Shown in pieces: positions 55,418 to 64,000 of a DNA stretch of 64,000 nt. The notes below the pieces were generated by a model. It was not told where the DNA came from and did not search any database. It was given only the letters and a program-made list of their open reading frames with translations. Position 1 is the stretch's first letter; every line of letters begins with the position of its first letter. Origin of the DNA: Capronia americana (taxonomy: Eukaryota; Ascomycota; Eurotiomycetes; Chaetothyriales; Herpotrichiellaceae). The position numbers were made by a program, and so were the translations under genes. Location of the stretch: positions 1,426,001-1,490,000 of the forward strand of contig JADWQD010000002.1 in assembly GCA_016110215.1 (NCBI GenBank), in the 5' to 3' direction.

Positions 55418-58400
55418 ATGATCCGAGAAATCAGCATGCCTGTAACCAGTGTTGATCCTGAGACGCACGTATCGCAATTGATGTGGCAAAGAGCGATCAA
55501 GGTGAGTCTTGCTCCGGTTGCTGTTTTGGTGTTGCATGTGCATTTGCCCCTGCGACATGCGGGGTACGTCTTCCCCAGAGTTAAAATGGGGATCGAGGGA
55601 GCCTAGAGAGGCACTTGGAGAGCCCAGGCACCGACAGGCTAGCCTAAGGGCTCCTAAGCCCCAGCCCAAGGTTTGGGGAGGCGCCGCTTCCGGCGGCCGG
55701 AGCTCAACCCGAGCCTCTGGGCCACCAAACTAGGACCAACATTAACCCAGTCGGACATTGATGGAGACAGCGCAACGCTGACGTGTATGTCTTGCACCGC
55801 TAGTATTACAACGAAAATCTCGCTCAATGCGACAAGGAAAGGATTCCGGAAAAATCCGTCGACGACCCAGCGTCGCCCACCGGTGATCGGAAGAAGTTCC
55901 TGGAGGATGTAGAGCGGGCGTTGAAAAAGCGCTATGGGCCAGCGCCGAAGCACAAGAAAGTGTACGAGGTCCTCAAGAGGATTGAATTTTATGTCGCCAT
56001 GGGGGATCTTATGATCCAGCATCAGCCTCATATCACCGCTCTCGTCTGGGGATCAGCTCGGTTGCTGTTTCAGGTACGTATCACAGTGCTATGAGACGCC
56101 GGTGAGACCTTCGTCATTTGTCCACAGCGAACTTGGTGAGGCTTAGCCGCCTCAAGCCAGGGCGAGCGAGCGTCACTTTCCCATCGCATCGAGTTCGACC
56201 GACCGCAATAGTCTACAAAGTAATTTCAGATCGTCAGCGCTTCTCGATATTGGACCCCCGGGCATCTATGTAGTAGAGCTGCAAGGTATTTTCGGTCGGT
56301 CGCTGAGCAACGAATGACATGCCGCCAACGATTCACCCTGGCCTGACCCAATGAATCATCTTCCCACATGAACTTGTTCTCAACATCCAAAACCCAGCCA
56401 CAATGTCTCTAACCCCCGTATAGGTTGCTCTTGAGGGCTTCGGAATCCGTTTCCATATCGCGGAAAAAGTCGAGCAGACCTTTCAGAAGCTCAACAGATG
56501 CGGTAAAGAGGCTTTCGTACTACGGCACAATCCCGAGGCATTCGACGCCGTTGTGAGGCTCCAGGCAAACACGCTTCACTATCTGTTCAGAGCGCGAGCC
56601 CATTGCCAAAGAAGACAAAGATCGCCATTCAGAGGCTTTACCGACGTCTTCCAAAGGAAACTTGCTTCACTCTGGGCGGCTGTTGAGAGCGCCGACCAAG
56701 CCCTTTCTCGCCATTTGCAAACACACGAAGCTGCTGGTGAGTCCCAACAGCCAAGCGTCGTTCGTGTCACCGTCCCTAACGTGGCTGCAGAGCAAGACAA
56801 GTTTCGAACTGGTTGGTGGCGTGAATGAGGGGCTGCACCTCCTTGCTGACAATGTACAAGAAAGCCATACGTCCTTCAAAGCCTTAGAATCTCAAGTCCA
56901 TGTCGGATCTCAAGAGCTCCAAAGGCAGCTCCAAATGTTGTTCGAAGCACTGTCCATCTGTAGGTGATTGAGTGAAGTCACGCTGTGCTCAGAAGCGGAA
57001 GCACACTGACTTATACAGCATACGGAAATGTGGCACGAACGTCGCACCGTGACCAGCGTAAGGACTTCGCGCTCACCGCCTTTGTCTGACACTGGGTCTA
57101 ACGTTGACTAGTCCTCATGGCACTGCATCAACTGGCAAAGGATTGGTCTGCAAACGCCAAAGCTGGCCTATATCTGCAGACCCCTCATCCCAGAGCCTCC
57201 GATGACACGTGTTGCTGGATCGAAAAGCATCCTACATATGAAGGCTGGCTGGCTAACTCAGATACGAATGCGTTGTTGTGGATCACAGGTGTCGCAGGTC
57301 GCTCCACCCTTTTGTTTCTGAGGTGTCTGCCCAAGGCTAACTATAATCAGGCATTGGAAAGACTGTCCTTGGGTCCTGGCTTGCAGAGAGACTCGCCGAG
57401 TCGACAGTCACGACCCGCATATGCTTCCGCTCCAGTAATAACGGTGTTGTGCTGCCACAGAGTATAGTGTTGGCCGCGATATCGCAGCTCTTGAGAGCGA
57501 GGGAATGCGTGGTCACGCAGCTGGGACCAGTCTTCTGGGGCCACCTGCGGCGTCTAGCACTGCCGACACACCTCCCCGTGCGGGAAATACCCTGCCCTTT
57601 GCTTTTCGAGCTGTTGACCGAGGTCCTGAGGCTCTTGCCTTCCTCCGTGCTTGTCTTTGATGGCCTGGACGAGTGCGAAGAATCTCCCGAAGCAGACGAG
57701 CTCTTTGACTTTTTGCTCGGTTTGAAGGCTGAGCCGACCGTCAAGACAAAGATCCTCCTGCTGTCTCAGAGGACTCCTTTCCTCGAACATCGTTTCCAAC
57801 ATTCGAACAACATTGTTCTCTGCGCCAGAACGATGAGCGAACCCCTTCGGGTGTATGTGCATAAGCGTACTGAGGCAAATGAAAAGCTGCAGCCCTTGAA
57901 AAGTGATATTGTGCGGACTGTGCACGAGGGATCACAGGGACTCTTCTTGTGGGCTAGCCTCATGCTGGATAGCTTGGAGGACGCCGACAGCATCATCCAG
58001 CAGAGGAGGCTGTTGCAAGAGCCTCCTAGGGGTCTGATCGAAATGTACCAAGAGCGACTGAATAACCATCAGAAGACCCTACCAAATGACCACATCAGAC
58101 AGCGCGACGAAATCTTCTTGCTACTTGCCGGCCATCCAGACCATGTTGGACTGGACACAATCTGCGAAGCTCTTTTCCTGGACACGGAGCCGGATGTACC
58201 GGTGGAAGAGAAAGGGTTCTTTCATCCAGCCAAGCAGGTGAAACAAATATGCGGATCGTTTGTTGACGTATGCGGAAAAGACGTCCAGTTTTCTCATTTC
58301 TCCGCCCGCCAATTCATTGAAAGACTTCATGCGGCCAACGGCCAGAACCCGTATGAGTATCTGTTACGGATTAGTCTCCGAAAACTACGAGAGCCACACT

Positions 58401-60052
58401 ACAGGGATTGGAGAACATGCCTCAGACTGCTGTGGGAGAATATCTTCGGCGGAGAGAAGGTCCCGAAAGAGCTCGACTTCCAACTGCTAGAGTCTGCGTT
58501 ATACGACCATGCCTGCCTCAATTGGCACAACTATGCCACTCGCCTTTCGCGCCTGCCCGAGGATATTGTGGATGATTTTCGGTCCTTCTTAGTTGGCAAC
58601 GAGTTTGTAACTTGGTCCGAGAATCTCTACGTGCTGCGCAACAAGTCTGGGTTTGAAGGCCAACTGAACGTGGTCACAAAGTTGAGAGACTGGTATGCAA
58701 CGCTTGACCCTGATACGAGGCCGGAACTTCCTATCTCGACTGTCTTTATTGGAGCTCACGAGAACTTGAGCAGGGATTTGGAAAACGTGGCTGGAAATGT
58801 GCTCGCAAGATTTCTGCCGCTGATGCGCCTTGGCCGGTTCCTAAATCTGGGAGCGAGATCGTTTCGAGAACTCCAGCAGGACTTGGATTACAAGACGGTC
58901 GTCGCCGAGGGGTTTTTACGCCACCTCGGCCCGCGAAATCCGATGACTCTGCAAGCGCAACTCGCCATGTACGCGGACTATCTGTGGAAAGGCCCCTACG
59001 ACTACGCCTTGGACAGATTGCAGGAAGTGTATGAGCTCCAGCGCGATGTTCTTGGTCAAGATTCCATGGAGTTGTTGGGCACGAGGACCATGATAGCAGG
59101 CGCCTATTACCGTCTCGGCCAGCTTCGGGTCTCCGCAAAGATCCTGAGAGAAGTCCTAGACACACTTCTCGTGAAAGTCGGCGATACGAGTAAAGACTTC
59201 CTTGCAGGCGAACTATTCCTGGGCCAAGTCAACGAAATTGCCGGCAACGTGGAAGAAGCGACACGTCTCTTCCATGACGTCGAGAAGAAGTGGGTGGACA
59301 AGAACGGTAAAACAAGTTTATTCGCTGCTGCACTTTTCACCGGGTTTGGCTCTGTTTACCGGAGACAAAGCAACTTTGAAGATTCTGCCGGCTATCTGCT
59401 CGACGCCTGGTCACAGCGCTATAGAATACAGACCATCGAACATCCCCTGTGTGTCGATTCGGCTCTACAACTCGCTATTCTCTTCCGAGACGCTAACAAG
59501 CCAGATATGACGAAAGATTTCCTCGACCAGGTTTCCAACTCCAGCGTGTTCGAGATGAGCTTTGAACGCGTATGCCAGAGGACGCACGTCGTGGCATGCC
59601 TGGCGTTTGATGCCGGCGAATACGAAGAACCGAGGAATGTCCTTCAAGCGCTGATCATGCAATCAATAGGCGAGGATCGGGAGAGGAACAACCGTGAACT
59701 GTTGTGGGTGCGACTCAATCTCGCCGAGGCCATGCGTAGGCACGACGAAGCCGACGCAGCACTGATGCTCTTCACCGAGTTGGTGACTCCTGTCAGAGAA
59801 GACAACAACAGCGACACAGTGAGCATAAATACACTCCATGATGAGCCCGAGCCGGTTCATCAGCTAGAGATTGCAGAGACCGCTTTGCAACTGACCCGCG
59901 ACGGACGGTCTGATCAAGCAGACAGCCTCCTCCAGCAGAAGGGCCTCGCTTGGGTAAGAACCCAGGACTTTTGGATCATTTTCGGTGGTCCAATGGCCGA
60001 TACGGCAACCATGCGCCTGCGCCCTCCTGCGGATGTGAAAGGGAAGGACTGA
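55418..60052 (+). CDS. NACHT-domain NLR-like STAND receptor
   Basis: Proposed exons: 55418-55501, 55804-56073, 56424-56736, 56791-56959, 57019-57057, 57112-57297 and 57351-60052, about 1254 residues. The N-terminal domain joins SQLMWQRAIK to YYNENLAQCDKERI and contains ITALVWGSARLLFQ, a pattern of helical fungal STAND N-termini (DUF7708/Goodbye-like). After a coiled segment comes the NACHT ATPase: LLWITGVAG joined to IGKT forms Walker A (near residue 350), and VLVFDGLDECEE is Walker B (near 453). The last 450 residues are helical, TPR-like repeats (for example YDYALDRLQEVYELQRDVLG). Such receptors oligomerise on ligand binding in fungal non-self recognition. All joins fit in phase except 56736 to 56791, which shifts the frame by one base; the gene may be damaged or spliced at another donor. 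Introns 1 and 2 (302 and 350 bp) are unusually long here. Confidence 0.75.
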
Positions 60053-61262
60053 AAAGTTGGTGGATGAGCGACACGTTTGCGCACGGCGGGTCAGTTCGGC
60101 ATTTCCTGAGGCGTCTGGGAATTTGAGATCACGGACGGATTAGCTCGGCCTGACACCTTGGAGTCGCATGTGGTTGTATATCAGTGGCCACTTCAAGATC
60201 GAGAAGTTGAATGACGCAGCCACCGATGGGAGAACTCGGCTCTTCTCTTCTTGATCTCACAGCATGATCAGAGAGACCTATGTCCATCTCACGACTAAGC
60301 GGTGAAGGAGCTGCGGCCCTCATACTATCTTATCTGCCAGGCCAAGCACTTCCAGATGAGGGACCTCGGGGTTCGTTTTAGGGAGCGAATTGACGCAGAG
60401 GGGTCGCACTTGAGAAGGTGACAGATCCAAATTCGGCGGCGTACAGGACCAAAAGCCGCCGTTGTATGGGGACGCAAGCTCTAAGACGTCGAAAGTTCGA
60501 TGAGGCTGTGATGTTGGATGTGAGGTCGGGCCCAAGCATAAATATGGCTGCAGCTATGACGGTGCATGGAAGGAATGGAATGGAAACACGACCGGGACGA
60601 GAAAGGATGACAATGACAATAATATCATGCGTTCCTCAGCGCAGGGGAAAAAGGCATGCGAAGTATTCAGCTTACAATTCCCGCAGGCAAAAGTACTGTC
60701 ATGGTTGATGAATCCTTCTTTATTGGGTCTATAATATCAACGTGGACAACTCCTCGTAGTCGCAATGACATTCCAAGTGAAGAGTATTCTAGTCCATAAT
60801 CAGTACCTGGACGACCCTGCGACGCGACTCGACTTACATAGCACCAATAGAACATTGTGGGAAACGCGATTATCTCCATGCGTGCATTTGACCTTGCTTG
60901 GCCATGGCCCGTCTGATCTTGAGACGCCTTCGCGGAAGTCTGATGTTCGGGGATTTTCTTCCCCGAGAGTTGGAGTTTACCGGCTCCTTAGCACGGAGAG
61001 ATGATCCATTTTTTCCATGGCGGAACCATTATACCGGCGCATCTTATGCAAGATAAGCCTGAGCTTCTGGAGTTGCCAGACCGGATGTCTGCCTGGGAGA
61101 TACCCTTCCATGTCACTGCCGCGCCGAGGTGGTGAAAACCCCTACTTTCGTCCCTGCCCATATAATCTTGGCGGACATCCGTGGCTTTATCTCTGGTTCC
61201 TCCCTTGGTCTATGCCGGTAGTATTTCAACTGGAGTGTTATTTTCGCATTTGCCGGCTGACT
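60053..61262. other. Intergenic, convergent 3' flanks
   Basis: About 1.2 kb between the NLR gene and TLG2. Short ORFs only; no repeat, RNA gene or mobile element recognised. Confidence 0.45.
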
Positions 61263-62355
61263 TCACGGAGGATTATCCGGTGATCCTGGGGGACCTGCAG
61301 GCGGTGGTGTCTGAGCTCGCCCCTTTGGCTTGACGAGTAGCAGAACGAACATGCCGACGACGAGGAGGAAGAGCAACAGGAGAATCTTCCGCTTAGTGTT
61401 TCGACGCTGGTAGTTGGTCGCGACGACCAGCTCCTTCTCCGCCCCTTTCACATCAGTGGCCATGCGCTCGACGTTGTAGTCGATGCGATCGAGCATGGTG
61501 CCTTGGTCGATGACCATAGCTTGGAGGTCGCGGAAGATGTCTGCCAATTCAATGATGCCCTTGGCGATGTCGTTGATTTCATGTTCTCGCTGGGCGATGG
61601 CGGCGTCGTTCCTGTGCAGTCGTTTTTGCGCCGTTTGTTGCAAGGCGGACTGGCCCAGTCGCTTGTCCACCTCGGATTCCATCAGCGCCGGGTCGGAATA
61701 CGGATTTTGTACTGGGGTTGAGGCACGGCCTATGGGCGATTCGAATCCGCCTAGCTGCCGCAGTTTGTTGAGATAATTACTCTGTTTCTTCCGGAACGTC
61801 GCGCTGACTTCCTGCACCCGCGAGGCGAGCGCGACTTGAATGTTCTTCGCCATGACCTCGTCCCCTTTCTGTAGGTTGCCGGTGCGACTCGCTTCTTTGA
61901 CCATGTTCTCAATGCGCTTGATGGCCTTTTGGCATTCTTGAAAGCTTCGTGTGATCTCTGTGGTCAACTGCTCGATCTCGCGCTCCTCCTGCAACTTGAC
62001 CGAGTCATCGTCGAAGCCGGGCAGGACGTGCTTTGAATGCAGCTTGTCCAACTTGGCGGACTTGAGGGTGATGTCTTTGAGCAGGTCTCCGACCTCGTCT
62101 TGCACATCAATCCACCGTGGAGGGAGCAAGTCCATCTCTATCACGGCGTCGCCATCGTCGTACGCGTCCGTTGACATGAGACCCCGGGTCTCCTCCGAGG
62201 CCTGGTCGCCATAGCCATTGCTTGCTGGAAACCTGGGTTTCTTAGCGGGGTGGTGGGAATAGGACTGTCGATAGGAGATGTAGCTGGACAGTGTTAGCGC
62301 GGCTCGTGTGATGCTGGGGCGGTGAGCGATACAGATTCGTACGGTCTCTCCACAT
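61263..62355 (-). CDS. tlg2: Qa-SNARE syntaxin Tlg2 (syntaxin-16 type)
   Basis: Two exons, 62333-62355 (23 bp) and 61263-62283, across a 49-bp intron (GTATCG donor, CTAAC branch, CAG acceptor); 347 residues. The short exon gives MWRDRTNLYISYRQSYSHH, the conserved N-peptide that binds Vps45-type SM proteins; without it the frame starts at an unrelated upstream ATG. A helical Habc region (about 75-210) and the SNARE motif (about 225-290) follow, with the zero-layer Gln in MVIDQGTMLDRIDYN. A C-terminal transmembrane helix (ILLLLFLLVVGMFVLLLV) ends in a short Pro-rich tail, so the protein is tail-anchored. Tlg2 works at the trans-Golgi network and endosomes in retrograde and Cvt-type fusion. It shares a divergent promoter with calmodulin. 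Confidence 0.93.
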
Positions 62356-62851
62356 GTTCGAAACGTGGTGAAGTCGACGGGCTTCACATGCGAGTGTCGC
62401 CTGCCGTTTGGATCTCAGTTGCTGTCGTTGTCATGATGCTGTAAGACACAGCTGAATCAGAGATTATGACCACTGCCTCAGATTGAAACCATGCGAGTCG
62501 AACCAGATTCCTTGCGTCGACAATAGTGTGGCATCACTTGTAGCTGGAGGATGTGGACGACGCAGGCACCGGAATCGTGAACGCTGGAGGCAGTCGGAAC
62601 GGAACATCTTTGGTCCGGGCGAGGGATGGCGTCCACAATCCTTCGAGCCTCAGCTGTGGGCGGCCAGTCAAGGTTCGAGGCTCCTTTTACAGAGAACATC
62701 GCAATTCAAATACGCCGCCGTTTCAGCTGCTGTGAAATAGTGAACCTTTTCCGACGTACAAGTCATCCATAACCAGCTACAAATACTGTGCGCGCTTGAA
62801 TACCATTCACGGCCAGCAGCAACCTTATTGCCCAGTCAGATTACTTCCATC
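62356..62851. promoter_or_regulatory. Divergent promoter, tlg2 / calmodulin
   Basis: A 496-bp interval between divergent start codons. It includes the calmodulin leader. No specific factor site is claimed. Confidence 0.4.
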
Positions 62852-63575
<724 letters not shown>

Positions 63576-64000
63576 GTGAATGACGACAACGACAATCAGT
63601 CGCGGAGAGGAAGGGCCGATGACAGAGATTTTGGGGGGTTGACGAGCAAAGGTTGTGAGAGCCTGGGCAACAGCCGAAATGCTAGCGGGATACAAAGGCA
63701 TCATTTTGTTCTGCGCTTCCGAAGAGATCACCTCCGAAGCAATACAGGTTTACTGGGACAGCGGACCTTACAGCACTAGTTGAGCAAGAATGCGTTCCAA
63801 CCAGCTGCCGTGCCAATGCTACCACTCCAAATGCGCCGGGTTTCTCATTGTGTTCATGCTACGGGTATCATTTGTTTTGGTCGTGACCGTCCCCTTCAGC
63901 CAAGGAAAGAAATTGCATCGAGTTCCCGTGGTGAAACGTCAATGCGCCTTCAGCCAGTTGAGCATGTGCTGGAAGGCTGCTTCTTGAGCTTGTTTGATAG
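63576..64000. other. Calmodulin 3' flank to window end
   Basis: 3' UTR and downstream sequence of calmodulin. Short ORFs only; a gene may begin beyond the window. Confidence 0.4.

Noticed and set aside
54989..55669. 226-codon open frame on the minus strand
   Set aside because: Composition is Cys/Ser/Arg/His-rich without domain likeness, and it runs antisense through the first NLR exon and promoter.
53042..60052. Search for a gasdermin-like (HET-Q1/RCD-1) partner near the protease
   Set aside because: No protein of that size or pattern was seen in the neighbouring genes.
61730..61755. GATTCGAATCC resembling a tRNA B box
   Set aside because: It lies inside the coding sequence of tlg2 and no cloverleaf can be formed around it.

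Overview
The window is nuclear DNA of a filamentous ascomycete (Pezizomycotina). The evidence is the gene content (L-amino acid oxidase, PXA/PX/nexin-C protein, HeLo-like and NACHT proteins of the fungal STAND world), short introns (mostly 45-95 bp) with GT...AG ends and CTGAC/CTAAC branch sites, and single genes with their own promoters on both strands. I cannot place it below subphylum with confidence. No rRNA, tRNA, CRISPR array or intact transposon was found.

Layout. 0.3-2.1 kb: two-Myb telobox protein (-). 5.3-8.8 kb: RRM+PUF RNA-binding protein (+). 9-14.7 kb: gene-poor stretch holding one newly assembled multi-exon gene (-) with no long ORF. 14.7-17.0 kb: small fungal-specific protein (+) facing the RNA polymerase II import factor Iwr1 (-). 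17.4-20.2 kb: broken short-chain dehydrogenase and secreted L-amino acid oxidase (-). 21.3-25.6 kb: Rad52 and Erb1/BOP1 (-). 25.9-30.6 kb: hotdog thioesterase (+), zinc-binding/ankyrin-like protein (-), PXA-PX-nexin-C protein (+). 31.2-33.3 kb: bifunctional histidine enzyme HIS7 (+) with a Gcn4/CpcA site. 34.6-38.4 kb: lysophosphatidate acyltransferase and Ubp14-type deubiquitinase (-). 38.9-43.8 kb: TORC2 subunit Sin1/Avo1 and protein kinase A catalytic subunit (+). 44.9-48.1 kb: Tim13 (-), L-type lectin cargo receptor (+), histone H4 (+). 61.3-63.6 kb: Tlg2-type syntaxin (-) divergent from calmodulin (+).

The accessory part is 49.0-60.1 kb. A 1216-residue protein joins a HeLo-like N-terminus, a kinase-like region without catalytic motifs, and a trypsin-like protease domain with a recognisable His-Asp-Ser triad split by a long acidic insert. 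A Cys-rich/disordered orphan gene and a NACHT NLR-like receptor with a helical-repeat C-terminus follow. These resemble parts of fungal self/non-self and cell-death systems, and the protease protein is the best candidate for an undescribed system. The NLR reading frame has a phase conflict between two exons, so it may be disrupted or unusually spliced.

Many genes have tiny first or internal exons (3 bp in calmodulin, 8 bp in RAD52, 10 bp in H4, 23 bp in SIN1 and TLG2), so simple ORF calls miss true starts. Exon joins below were built by hand from splice signals, phase and family knowledge; no alignment or transcript data were available.
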